NCBI RefSeq assembly: GCF_009765225.1
Contig: NZ_VMSF01000001.1
Location: forward strand, 744,001-808,000
DNA: 64,000 bases
Source: Leifsonia sp. AG29
GTDB lineage: Bacteria; Actinomycetota; Actinomycetes; Actinomycetales; Microbacteriaceae
Direction: 5' to 3'
A program made the translations under genes and the position numbers. This document shows positions 50,901 through 60,600 of this stretch, piece after piece; the first letter of the stretch is position 1; each line of letters begins with the position of its first letter. Below the pieces are notes generated by a model that ran no database searches, was not told the origin of the DNA, and saw only the letters and a list, made by a program, of their open reading frames with translations.

Positions 50901-52208
50901 CTAAGCCGGCTTGCCGCTGTGGTCGCGCTGCGCCAGCCGCACCCGCCAGCTCATCCCCTGCGACGCCTTCACGGCGCACACGACCACGAGCAGCCATCCC
51001 GCCTCGACGAGGATCGATGATTCGAACACGCTCGTCACGAGCAGCGCGACCATGACGAGGGGGGCCCAGACGTACACCACGCTCCGCCGGTTCGCGCCGA
51101 GCAGCCACGAGCGCCCGAACGCCAGGGCGAGCAGGCCCACGAACAGGATGAGTCCGATCAGCCCGACCTGGAGGTAGACGTCGAGGTAGGCGTTGAGGCC
51201 GTTCGCATGGGCGACGCCCGAGTTCAGGTTGATGGCGTCGAACGGGTAGAGGTCGACCGGCCACGACCCGACCCATCCCCAGCCCTGGAGCGTGTTCACC
51301 GGGATGAGCTCCCAGATCTGGATCCACAGCCGGTAGCGCACCTGGAAGTCGGCGCGGGCGTTCAGCAGGTCGATGACACGCGTGCGGTACACCCAGGCGA
51401 GCACCAGGGAGGCGACGAGCACGACGGCGAGCCCGGCCTCCGCGTACCGGCGCGGCCCCGGCCCGAGCTTGCGCAGCCCGTAGAGCGCGAGCGTCGCGAG
51501 CCCCACGAAGACGGACACGGCCGCGATGACCGGGGAGTGCGCGAGCAGGATGCAGAGCACCGAGAGGGTGATCGAGAACGCGGCGAGCGGCGGTCGCACC
51601 GATCGGGTGCGCAGCTCCACCAGGAACGTGACGAAGGCGATGAGGGCCACGATGCTGAGCTGGTTGCGGGTGCCGAAGATGCCCTGGATCGGGCCGCCCT
51701 GCGCGATGTTGCCCTGGATGCCGAGGAAGGCGATCGGGAGATCGAGCAGGAGGCCGCTCAGCACCTCCAGGGCGAGCGACGCGACGAGCAGGGTGCGCAG
51801 CACGTCGCCGACCACGCGGACGATCTGGATGGCGTCGCGGACGAGGGCGATGTAGATCCCGAGGAAGGCGAACACGACCTGGTAGGCGAAGCCTCCGATG
51901 GACGCCCAGGCGTAGCTGCTCCAGACGATGGAGACGCCGCACCACCCCACGAACACGAGGATCGAGATCGGCAGCAGCCCGTGCCATTCGACGAGCCGCC
52001 ACTGAGCTGCGAACGATATCGCGGCGAGCACGACGAGCGCGGCGAGGGCCCCGATCAGTCCGGGCCAGCCCATCACGGACCGGATCGCGTGCGTCGAGAA
52101 CGCCACCCCGACCGAGAGCACGGCGACAGCCGAGTTGAACCGGGCTGAGCCGAGGAACTCGGTCACCGCGGACGGGACCAGGGCTCGACGGGGCTGTGCC
52201 ATGCTCAA
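50901..52208 (-). CDS. O-antigen ligase/polymerase (Wzy/WaaL-like) family membrane protein
   Basis: A 435-residue membrane protein with about 11-12 helices. The large periplasmic-side loop with FQVRYRLWIQIWELIPVNTLQGWGWVGSW and HANGLNAYLDVYLQVGLIG is the O-antigen ligase pattern, with Arg and His residues that bind lipid-linked glycan. Such proteins join or polymerise polyprenyl-pyrophosphate glycans. It is the second of two related genes head to tail; the upstream gene stops four bases before this one starts. A second ATG six bases in could also be the start. Confidence 0.85.
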   Translation of the reverse strand: MSMAQPRRALVPSAVTEFLGSARFNSAVAVLSVGVAFSTHAIRSVMGWPGLIGALAALVVLAAISFAAQWRLVEWHGLLPISILVFVGWCGVSIVWSSYAWASIGGFAYQVVFAFLGIYIALVRDAIQIVRVVGDVLRTLLVASLALEVLSGLLLDLPIAFLGIQGNIAQGGPIQGIFGTRNQLSIVALIAFVTFLVELRTRSVRPPLAAFSITLSVLCILLAHSPVIAAVSVFVGLATLALYGLRKLGPGPRRYAEAGLAVVLVASLVLAWVYRTRVIDLLNARADFQVRYRLWIQIWELIPVNTLQGWGWVGSWPVDLYPFDAINLNSGVAHANGLNAYLDVYLQVGLIGLILFVGLLALAFGRSWLLGANRRSVVYVWAPLVMVALLVTSVFESSILVEAGWLLVVVCAVKASQGMSWRVRLAQRDHSGKPA

Positions 52209-52211
52209 ATC

Positions 52212-53543
52212 CTACGCAGGGCCCCTCTTGGTCTTCACGGCGAGCACGACGAGGAGCGCCCAGCCGCCCTCGATCAAGATGCGGCTCTCGGCGAGGCTCT
52301 GGGCGAGCAGCGCGGCCAGGAGGAGCAGCGGCAGGAGCGTCAGGGCCGTGAACGGGCGCTCGTCGTCGATGCCGAACCGCGGCCGGTCTACGGCTCCGAA
52401 CCACGACCGCCACAGGGTCCCGAGCACGAGGAGGCCGAACACGACGACGCCCACGACGCCGAGCTGCAGCCAGACGTCCAGCCACGCGTTGTGCGCCTGC
52501 AGGTACACGACTCCGCCGCGTTCGGCCAGGTGCTGGAACGGCTCGACCCAGGGCGCCCAGTAGCTGACCCAGCCCCAGCCGAACACGGGCCGCTCCTGCG
52601 CGAGGCCGATCACCTTCTGCCAGATGTCGAGGCGTCCGGTGAGGTCCTCGCTCTTCCCGAACAGGGCCGGGATGCGCGACGCGAAAAGGGAGACGAGCAC
52701 GATCACCGCGACGAGCAGAGCCGCCGCCGTCGCATAGACCGGCCGTCTCCGCGCGGGGCCGGCGCGCCGGGTCCAGAGCGCGAACCCGAGCACCGCTCCC
52801 GTGACGAGCAGCGCGACGATCACGGTGGAGGAACGCGTCAGTGCCAGCGTGACAGCCGCAACCACGAGCCACACGATCACCGACCCCCGGCGGAACACCC
52901 GATCGGCCAGTTGCACGCCGAACACGATCAAGGAGAGCAGCGCGATCATGGCCAGGATGTTGCTGTTCCCGACGATGCCCTGGATCGGACCTCCGTGGAA
53001 GAGCAGGTCGCGGCTCCAGTAGAAAGCCGCCGGGTGCTTGCCCGGGGACATGGGGATCGCCGGTGTGACCGGGAGCACCGGGTGCCGCACGAACAGCGCC
53101 ACGACGAGCTCGAACAGGAGGGAGAGGCCCAGGATCCAGCGGAAGGCGTTGGACAGCGCTGTGAGAAGGGACGACCAGCTCAGGCACAGGGCGAGGAACA
53201 GGCCGCCGGCCGTCGTGGCGAGCTGGGCCAGCACACCGAGCGCGGAGGCGCCGGGATAGGCCGACCAGGCGACCGAGACGACCGCGAGTGCCAGGAACGC
53301 GACGAGCGTCTTGGGCGTGGTGCGCCAGCGCAGGGAGGGGCGCGAGCGGACGAGCAGCACGACGGTCCCCACGGCGAGCACCCCGGCGACGACGAAGTAC
53401 CCGGGCCAGCTGATCAGGTCGCGGAAGAAGTCGCCGGCGAACAGCGTGAACAGCACGAGGGAGGCGAACACCGAGGTGCCCGTGCCGGTGGTCGCCCGCG
53501 CGGCGTCGACGGTGACGGGCGACGGCGTGCGGGGCGTGATCAC
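52212..53543 (-). CDS. O-antigen ligase/polymerase family membrane protein (second copy)
   Basis: A 443-residue membrane protein of about 11-12 helices. GRLDIWQKVIGLAQERPVFGWGWVSYW and LQAHNAWLDVWLQLGVVGVVVFG match the O-antigen ligase loop of its neighbour, and the shared GGPIQGI motif also occurs in both, so the pair arose by duplication. The two have diverged clearly and may have different acceptors. GTG 53543 is the first start of the conserved region. It lies 50 bases downstream of manA on the same strand. Confidence 0.85.
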   Translation of the reverse strand: MITPRTPSPVTVDAARATTGTGTSVFASLVLFTLFAGDFFRDLISWPGYFVVAGVLAVGTVVLLVRSRPSLRWRTTPKTLVAFLALAVVSVAWSAYPGASALGVLAQLATTAGGLFLALCLSWSSLLTALSNAFRWILGLSLLFELVVALFVRHPVLPVTPAIPMSPGKHPAAFYWSRDLLFHGGPIQGIVGNSNILAMIALLSLIVFGVQLADRVFRRGSVIVWLVVAAVTLALTRSSTVIVALLVTGAVLGFALWTRRAGPARRRPVYATAAALLVAVIVLVSLFASRIPALFGKSEDLTGRLDIWQKVIGLAQERPVFGWGWVSYWAPWVEPFQHLAERGGVVYLQAHNAWLDVWLQLGVVGVVVFGLLVLGTLWRSWFGAVDRPRFGIDDERPFTALTLLPLLLLAALLAQSLAESRILIEGGWALLVVLAVKTKRGPA

Positions 53544-53593
53544 CCGGGAAGAATATCCGACCCGGCCCGTCCTGGCGGGGCGACTGGCGCGGG

Positions 53594-54754
53594 TCACCGG
53601 TTGGGCGTCGCGACGAAGACGGTGCCGTCGCCGGAGACCGCTACGGCGCCCTCGTCGGCCGTGATGACCGCGGCCTCGCCGCGCGCCAGCCGCGTCTCGC
53701 CGTGCGCGCCGCGCAGCCGCACCTCCCCGGCGGTGACGAGTGCGATCGCCGTGCCCGGGAGGGGAAGCGCGACCTCGGCGGCGTCCGCTCCGACGGTCAC
53801 GTGGTCGAGCGCGAAGTCGGGCACGTCCGGCCGGAAGACCTCGAGCCCCGGGGCGGGGCGCTCGGGCTCGAGCCGGTCCGCCTCGATGGGCGTGAAGTCG
53901 AGCACGCGGACGAGTTCCGGCACGTCGACCCGCTTCGGGGTCAGGCCCCCTCGCAGCACGTTGTCCGAGGCGGCCATCAGCTCGATGCCGAGCCCCTGCA
54001 GGTAGGCGTGGATGTTGCCGGCGGGGAGGTACAGCACCTCGCCGGGCCGGAGCGTCGCGCGGTTGAGCAGGAGGGCCAGGACGATTCCCGGGTCGCCGGG
54101 GAAGGCCTCGGCGAGCAGGCGCACCGTGCTGGCGTCGCGGTCGTCCGGAAGTGCGGCAGCAGCTTCCACCACGGCCGCGACGAGCTCGGGGACGGCCGGG
54201 TCGCCTCCCAGAAGCCACTCGGTGGCCTCGCGGAGCACGCGAGACGCGTCGCCGCGCAGCGTCGCCGCGAACCGCGCGATGCGGTCGTCGCCCGACACGG
54301 AAGCCAGGCGCGCCAGCGCGGCAGCGCTCACGGCGGGGTCGCGGAAGCCGCACAGCGCCTCGAACGGGTCGCTCAGCGCGAAGATCAGCTCGGGCTTGTG
54401 AAACGGGTCCTTGTAGTTGCGCTCCGCCGAGTCGGCGGGGAGACCCGCCGCGTTCTCGCGCTCGAACCCCTCGCGCGCCTGCTCGGGCGACGGGTGCGCC
54501 TGGAGCGAAAGAGGCCGGTCGGCCGCGAGCACCTTGAGGAGGTACGGCAGACCGGCCGTGCGCTCCCACGCCGCCAGGTCGGCCGCCCCTCCCGTCAGCG
54601 ACGGATCGAGCACGCGCGCCGGGGAGCCGGGGTGCGAGCCGAGCCAGAGCTCGGCCTCCGGTCCGCCGCTCGCGGGCGATCCGAGCAGGCCGGCGATGGC
54701 GGTGGCCGATCCCCAGGCGTAGTCGCGCGGCGTGTTGCCGATGGGCACAAACAT
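53594..54754 (-). CDS. manA: Mannose-6-phosphate isomerase, class I
   Basis: A 386-residue zinc enzyme that interconverts fructose-6-phosphate and mannose-6-phosphate and so feeds GDP-mannose synthesis together with the ManB at the end of the window. NTPRDYAWGSATAIAGLLG is the usual entry. LSLQAHPSPEQAREGFERENAAG holds two of the zinc ligands, NYKDPFHKPELIFALSDPFEALCGFRD the next, and LYLPAGNIHAYLQGLGIELMAASDNVLRGGLTPKRVDVPEL the signature. The C-terminal cupin part is complete. It is divergent from the acyl-CoA dehydrogenase gene. Confidence 0.93.
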   Translation of the reverse strand: MFVPIGNTPRDYAWGSATAIAGLLGSPASGGPEAELWLGSHPGSPARVLDPSLTGGAADLAAWERTAGLPYLLKVLAADRPLSLQAHPSPEQAREGFERENAAGLPADSAERNYKDPFHKPELIFALSDPFEALCGFRDPAVSAAALARLASVSGDDRIARFAATLRGDASRVLREATEWLLGGDPAVPELVAAVVEAAAALPDDRDASTVRLLAEAFPGDPGIVLALLLNRATLRPGEVLYLPAGNIHAYLQGLGIELMAASDNVLRGGLTPKRVDVPELVRVLDFTPIEADRLEPERPAPGLEVFRPDVPDFALDHVTVGADAAEVALPLPGTAIALVTAGEVRLRGAHGETRLARGEAAVITADEGAVAVSGDGTVFVATPNR

Positions 54755-54870
54755 CCTGGGGCTTCCCTTCGATCCGGTTAGACCAAACTACCAATCGCTT
54801 TGGGAGCGGCCCGCTGCCTCCCTAGGGTGAGAGACGCCCGACACCCGTCACCCGATGCACTGGAGCAGCC

Positions 54871-56049
54871 ATGGCCTTCGAGACCCTCGCCAGCGACTTC
54901 TACGGTTTCGAGGACCTCCTCACCGATCGCGAGAAGGACTTCCTCGCCGAACTCCGCGCGGCGCTCGAGGCGGATGTGAAGCCCATCGTCAACGAGTACT
55001 GGGAGCGCGCCGAGTTCCCGCACCAGATCGTCGAGGTGCTGCACGGTAAGGGGGCCATCGGCCTGGGCTTCCCGGAGACCGCCCCGTTCGAGAACTCGGC
55101 CGTGTTCCGGGGCTGGGTCGCCCTCGAGCTCGCCCGCGTGGACGCGTCCGTGAGCACCTACGTCGGCGTGCAGAACGGACTCGCCCTCGGCGCCATCGGC
55201 GTCTGCGGCTCGGACGAGCAGCGCGCCGAATGGCTCCCGAAGCTCGCGAGCGGGGAGGTGCTGGGCGCGTTCGGCCTCACCGAACCGCAGTCCGGCTCCG
55301 ACTCGGCGCAGGGCCTCCGCACCATCGCGACACGTCGCGGGGACGACTGGGTGCTGAACGGCTCCAAACGCTGGATCGGGAACGCGACGTTCAGCGACAT
55401 CACCGTCATCTGGGCGAAGAGCGCCGAGGACGGGCAGGTCAAGGGCTTCATCGTCCCGACGGACACCCCCGGCTACACGGCGACCAAGATCGAGGGCAAG
55501 CAGTCCCTCCGCATCGTGCAGAACGCCGACATCACGCTGGAGGACGTGGTCGTCCCGGAGGCGCTGCGCCTCCAGAACGCGAACTCGTTCCGCGACACGG
55601 CCGCCGTCCTCCGGCTCACCCGGGCCGAGGTCGCCTGGGCCGCCATCGGCGTCGCCGTCGGCGCCTACGAGGCCGCGCTGGCCTATGCGAAGGAGCGCGT
55701 CCAGTTCGGCAAGCCGATCGCCTCCCACCAGCTCATCCAGGACCTCCTCGTGAAGTCGATCGGGAACATCACCGCCTCGATCGGGCTCTGCACCCGCGTC
55801 TCGCAGATGCTCGACGACGGCGCACAGCGCGATGAGCACTCCGCGCTGGCCAAGGCGTTCGCGACGGCGCGCATGCGGGAGACCGTGGCCTGGTGCCGCG
55901 AGGTCATGGGCGGGAACGGGATCGTGCTCGACTACGACGTCGCGCGCTTCTTCGCCGACGCGGAGGCGCTCTACTCGTACGAGGGCACCCGTGAGATGAA
56001 CACGCTCATCGTGGGGCGGGCGATCACCGGGCAGGCCGCCTTCGTCTGA
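54871..56049 (+). CDS. Acyl-CoA dehydrogenase (glutaryl-CoA dehydrogenase-like)
   Basis: A 392-residue FAD flavoenzyme that oxidises an acyl-CoA to the enoyl-CoA. GAFGLTEPQSGSDS and WVLNGSKRWIGNATF are the two family signatures; KERVQFGKPIASHQLIQDLL and EVMGGNGIVLDYDVARFFADAEALYSYEGTREMN follow, with the catalytic Glu in YEGT. The closest pattern by eye is glutaryl-CoA dehydrogenase, including the ALILGRAITG-like TLIVGRAITGQ end, but the substrate is not sure. A GGAG site precedes ATG 54871. Its place between sugar genes gives no hint of pathway. Confidence 0.88.
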   Translation: MAFETLASDFYGFEDLLTDREKDFLAELRAALEADVKPIVNEYWERAEFPHQIVEVLHGKGAIGLGFPETAPFENSAVFRGWVALELARVDASVSTYVGVQNGLALGAIGVCGSDEQRAEWLPKLASGEVLGAFGLTEPQSGSDSAQGLRTIATRRGDDWVLNGSKRWIGNATFSDITVIWAKSAEDGQVKGFIVPTDTPGYTATKIEGKQSLRIVQNADITLEDVVVPEALRLQNANSFRDTAAVLRLTRAEVAWAAIGVAVGAYEAALAYAKERVQFGKPIASHQLIQDLLVKSIGNITASIGLCTRVSQMLDDGAQRDEHSALAKAFATARMRETVAWCREVMGGNGIVLDYDVARFFADAEALYSYEGTREMNTLIVGRAITGQAAFV

Positions 56050-56098
56050 GGCCGATAGGGTTTCCCCTGTCTGTGACCGAACGACAGGAGGTTCCCGG

Positions 56099-57061
56099 GT
56101 GGCTTGGTTGGTGACCGGCGGCGCCGGATACATCGGAGCGCACGTCGTGCGCGCGTTCCGCGACGAGGGCATCGACGTCGTCGTCGTGGACGATCTGTCG
56201 AGCGGCCACGAGGAGTTCGTGCCGGCCGACGTGCCGTTCTATCGCGGGACCATCCTCGACGGGGCCCTGCTCGAGCACGTCTTCGCTGAGAACCGCATCA
56301 GCGGCGTGGTGCACGTCGCCGGGTTCAAGTACGCCGGCGTTTCGGTGCAGCGCCCGCTCCACACCTACGAGCAGAACGTGACCGGCACCGCCGTGCTCCT
56401 CGCGACCATGCAGGAGGCCGGCGTCGACGCGGTGGTGTTCTCGTCCTCAGCGGCCGTCTACGGCACGCCGCCGACGGACACCGTCACGGAGGCGACGCCC
56501 AAGAACCCCGAGTCGCCCTACGGCGAGTCCAAGCTGATCGGGGAGTGGCTCCTGCGCGACCAGGGCGTCGCGGCAGGCCTCCGGCACACGTCCCTGCGCT
56601 ACTTCAACGTCGTCGGGTCGGGCGACCCCTCCCTCCGCGACACCAGCCCGCACAACCTCTTCCCGCTCGTGTTCGACGCGCTCGCGGAGGGGCGCACGCC
56701 ACGGATCAACGGGAACGACTACCCGACCCCGGACGGGACCTGCGTCCGCGACTACATCCACGTCGCCGACCTCGCGGTCTCGCACGTCGCCGCCGCGAAG
56801 CGGCTCGACGCCGGCGAGCCGATCGAGCCGGTCTACAACCTCGGCAGCGGCGACGGCGTGTCGGTGGGCGAGATCATGTCGACGGTCGCCTCCGTGACTG
56901 GCATCGTTTTCACCCCAGAAGTGGGGCCTCGACGGCCGGGCGACCCGGCGAGGATCGTTGCTTCCGGAGAGCTCGCAGCCCGCGATCTCGACTGGAAGAT
57001 GCGCCACACCCTCGACGACATGGTGCGCAGCGCCTGGGAAGCACGGCAGGCGGCGTCCTGA
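56099..57061 (+). CDS. galE: UDP-glucose 4-epimerase
   Basis: A 320-residue extended short-chain dehydrogenase that interconverts UDP-glucose and UDP-galactose. It starts AWLVTGGAGYIGAHVVRAF, has VVHVAGFKYAGVSVQRP, VFSSSAAVYGTPP and the catalytic PYGESKLIGEWLL, and RYFNVVGSGDPSLRDTSPHNLFPLV as the GalE-specific loop. DYIHVADLAVSHVAAAKRL completes it. An AGGAGG site lies before the GTG start at 56099. It lies 49 bases downstream of the acyl-CoA dehydrogenase on the same strand and 193 bases upstream of whiB. Confidence 0.92.
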   Translation: MAWLVTGGAGYIGAHVVRAFRDEGIDVVVVDDLSSGHEEFVPADVPFYRGTILDGALLEHVFAENRISGVVHVAGFKYAGVSVQRPLHTYEQNVTGTAVLLATMQEAGVDAVVFSSSAAVYGTPPTDTVTEATPKNPESPYGESKLIGEWLLRDQGVAAGLRHTSLRYFNVVGSGDPSLRDTSPHNLFPLVFDALAEGRTPRINGNDYPTPDGTCVRDYIHVADLAVSHVAAAKRLDAGEPIEPVYNLGSGDGVSVGEIMSTVASVTGIVFTPEVGPRRPGDPARIVASGELAARDLDWKMRHTLDDMVRSAWEARQAAS

Positions 57062-57168
57062 CACCGTCTCGGCCGCGGGGGTAGAACGGTCGGGCGTGTC
57101 GCGATTGTTGCCGAACCTCGGCGCGTCGCGAACTCTCGACCAGCGGTCCAGGCTTTACGATTCGCGAC

Positions 57169-57197
57169 TTGACCTTTGCGAATCACAAGGATGTAAT
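57169..57197 (+). promoter_or_regulatory. whiB promoter with -35 and -10 boxes
   Basis: TTGACC (57169-57174) and TGTAAT (57192-57197) are 17 bases apart, close to the housekeeping sigma consensus. The predicted start near 57204 leaves a leader of about 50 bases before ATG 57255, with GGGGAG as the ribosome binding site. This is the most standard promoter seen in the window. Confidence 0.65.
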
Positions 57198-57254
57198 TAC
57201 TTGCAGGGACGCGAGCCTCGCGTTGCATCGCAGTACATGGGTGGGGAGACCGAT

Positions 57255-57578
57255 ATGACAGTTCCGGAATATCGTTCTGGGGTACCCGACGATTGGTTCA
57301 TCGACCCCGTCCGTCTCGGTGTCCCCGGTGTCCGGTCGGTCGAGGTCGACGAGGACAACCCGCTCTCCTGGCAGTCGGACGCGCTGTGCGCCCAGACCGA
57401 CCCGGAGGCCTTCTTCCCCGAGAAGGGCGGATCCACCCGCGACGCGAAGCGCATCTGCTCCTCGTGCGAGGTCCGCTCGCAGTGCCTCGACTACGCTCTG
57501 GCGAACGACGAGCGCTTCGGCATCTGGGGCGGCCTCTCGGAGCGCGAGCGCCGCAAGCTCCGCAAGCGCGCGGGCTGA
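57255..57578 (+). CDS. WhiB-family iron-sulfur transcription factor (WhiB2-like)
   Basis: A 107-residue Wbl protein. Four Cys that hold a [4Fe-4S] cluster are at residues 45, 68, 71 and 77 (C-x22-C-x2-C-x5-C), followed by FGIWGGLSERERRKLRKRAG with the GIWGG turn and basic DNA-binding tail. Such proteins bind the principal sigma factor and act on cell division and development genes. Gene neighbours match what I recall of the whiB2/whmD region of mycobacteria (manA, a metallopeptidase-like gene, DUF3499, manB), so an essential division-linked role is likely by analogy. An in-frame ATG at 57237 would add six residues; the ribosome site favours 57255. Confidence 0.92.
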   Translation: MTVPEYRSGVPDDWFIDPVRLGVPGVRSVEVDEDNPLSWQSDALCAQTDPEAFFPEKGGSTRDAKRICSSCEVRSQCLDYALANDERFGIWGGLSERERRKLRKRAG

Positions 57579-57661
57579 CACCCCTCGGCTGGATCGCGAA
57601 TGGCGCGCCGCGCCCGGCGCAAAGCCCGGATCCGCGTGCGGCCGACCTAGGCTGACACCCG

Positions 57662-60600
57662 ATGTATCCGAGAGTCACCGCCGTCGTCGTCGCCCACAGC
57701 GGCGGCACCCGCCTGCAGCGCACTCTCGACGCCCTCGCCGCCCAGACCCGCCGCCCGGACGCCGTGATCGCCGTCGACTGCGCCTCCACCGACGATGCCG
57801 CCCGGCTCCTGTCGGAGTCCGGTCCCACCCAGCTCCTCAGCATTCCCGAGCGGCTCCCGTTCGGGGCCGCCGTGGCCGCCGCCGTGCGCGTCCTGCCGCC
57901 CGCCGCGTCGGGGGAGGAGCTGCTCTGGCTGCTCGCCCACGACACGGCGCCCGAGCCGGAGGCGCTGGAGGCCCTGCTCGCCGCGCTCGAGGTCTCGCCC
58001 TCCGTCGCGGTCGTGGGCCCGAAGCTGCTCGACTGGGACGATCCGGCCTTCATCCGCGAGTTCGGCGAGGCGATGACGCCGTACGGCGCCTCCCTCCCGC
58101 TCGTCGAGAACGAACTCGACCAGGCCCAGCACGACGGGCTGAGCGACGTGCTCGCCGTCTCCTCGGCGGGCATGCTCGTGCGACAGGCGCTGTGGGAGAA
58201 GCTCGACGGCTTCGACCCCGCCCTCCCCACGGCCGACGACGGCCTCGACTTCTGCACGCGGGCACGGCTCGCGGGCTACCGGGTCACCCTCGTCGCTCAG
58301 GCCCGCGTGGCGGTCGGCGGCTCAGGGCTCGCCGGCCCGGACTTCTCCGGCAAGTGGAGCGCGCGCCGTCGGCGCGCGCGGGAGCGCCGCCGCGCCCAGC
58401 TGCACCGCCGCATGGCGTACGCGCCCGGCTGGGCGGTGCCCCTCCACTGGCTGAGCCTCGTCCCGCTCGGCATCCTCCGCGCTCTCCTGCGCCTCCTGCG
58501 CAAGGAGCCCGGCTCGATGGGAGGCGAACTCGCCGCTGCCTTCCTCGTCGCGTTCTCGGGCATGGCCGTGCCGAACGCCCGCCGGCGCCTGGCCCGGGGC
58601 CGCGAGGTCGGGTGGTCGGCGATCGCGCCGCTCCGCATCCCCATGGCCGAGGTCCGGCGCTCGCGCGCGCTGAAGCGCGAAATGGCGCTCGTGTCCCTCC
58701 AGGGGGAGCGCCAGGATCTCGAGTTCTTCGCGACCGGAGGCGGCTGGACGGTGTTCGCCGCCCTCGTCATCGGGTTCGGGCTGCTGTTCCCCCTGCTCAG
58801 CGGCACGGCGCTCACGGGAGGCGGCATGCTGCCGCTCGACGCGTCCGTCGGACGGCTGTGGCAGGGTCTCGGCTACGGCTGGCGCGACACCGGGCTGGGC
58901 TTCACCGGTGCGGCCGACCCCTTCTCGGCCGTCCTCGCGGTCCTCGGGACGCTCACCTTCTGGCAGCCGTCGCAGGCTCTCGTGATCTTCTTCGTGCTGG
59001 CGGCGCCGCTCGCGACGCTCGGCGCGTGGCTTGCAGCGGCGCGTCTGACGAGCCGGGGCGTCATCCGCGCGTTCGCGGCGCTTGCCTACGGGCTCGCGCC
59101 CACGCTCTTCGTCGCCATCCAGGGCGGCCGGCCCGCTGCGGTGCTCGCGCACGTGCTGCTCCCGTGGCTCTTCTTCGCTGGTCTGGCGGCGCGTCGCTCC
59201 TGGTCGACGAGCGCGACGACGGCGCTCCTCGCGGCCGCCACCGCCGCCTGCGCTCCGGTGCTCATCCCGGCGCTCCTCGTCGCGTGGGTCGCCGCCATCG
59301 TCTTCGCCGGCCGTCGCGCCGCGCGGATCGTCTTCATCCCCCTCCCCACACTCGTCCTCTTCGCGCCGCTCGTCTGGCAGCAGGCGTCCCGGGGCGCGTG
59401 GCTGTCGATCTTCGCGGACCCGGGCCTCCCGGTCGATGCCCGGCACGTCCCCGCGTGGGAGCTTGCCCTCGGCTTGCCCGACGGCGCTCTCGGAGGCTGG
59501 CACCTCCTCGCGCAGAGCCTCGGCCTGCCCGCCGCCGCCCCGTCGATCATCGTCCCGATCCTCCTGGCGCCGCTCGGCGTACTAGCTCTCCTCGCGCTGT
59601 TCCTCCGAGGGACGGTCCGGGCCATCGTCGCCCTCGCCGTCGCGCTCGCCGGGTTCGTCACCGCGGTCGCGGCACTGCAGCTCCAGGCCGTCAGCCTCGG
59701 CTCGGCGGTCGTGCCGATCTGGCCCGGTGCGGCGGTGAGCCTGTACTGGCTCGGGCTGATCGGCGCTGCCGTGGTCGCCCTCTCGGCTCTCGGCCGCGCG
59801 GCGGTCTACCCGGCCTGGGCGGCGGTCGTCGCCCTGGCGATGCTCGCCACCCCCTCCGCCATCGCCACGCTGAACCACACCGCCGTCGTCCGCGCGACGG
59901 ACGGCCGGACGATGCCGGCCGTCGTCACCGCCAAGGCGACCACGCAGCCCCGCACGGGGACGTTGCGGATCACGCCGCAACCGGACGGCGGAATCAGTGC
60001 CCTGGTGGTGCGCGGCGCGGGCGCGACCCTCGATCAGCAGTCCACCCTGAGCTCGACGCAGCGCGGGCTGACGTCTCAGCAGAAGGAGCTCGCCACGGTC
60101 GCGGGCAACCTTGCCTCCCGAAGCGGGTACGACGCGTCCGCGCGCCTGAAGGAGCTCGGCATCGACTTCGTGCTGCTGGCGCCTCCCGCTCCGGTGCGTG
60201 CCGATGCCGTCCCGGCCTCCCCGGCGGCCCCGGCGTCGGCCACGGCCGCGGAGGACGCCGCTCGCGCCGAGGCGACGCGCACGAGGGCGGCCGTCGCGCT
60301 GGACGCGAACCCGATCCTCACCGGGGTCGGCTCCACGGGCGACGGCCAGCTGTGGGCCTTCGACCGGGGCACCGCGGCCGTCCCGACCGCCGCGGCGATC
60401 CCGGCGGACGCGGGCGGCATCGCGCGACTCATCGTGCTGCTCGTCCAGGCGATCGTCTTCGGTGCCACGCTGCTGCTCGCCATACCGACGACCCGGTCGG
60501 CCGACCGGGTCTCCGAGCTCACGGCGCGCAGGCCGCGCCGCCGGGGCGGCGCCGAGCCCGAGGCCGCCGTCGAACCGGACGACGAGCCCGAGGAGACCCC

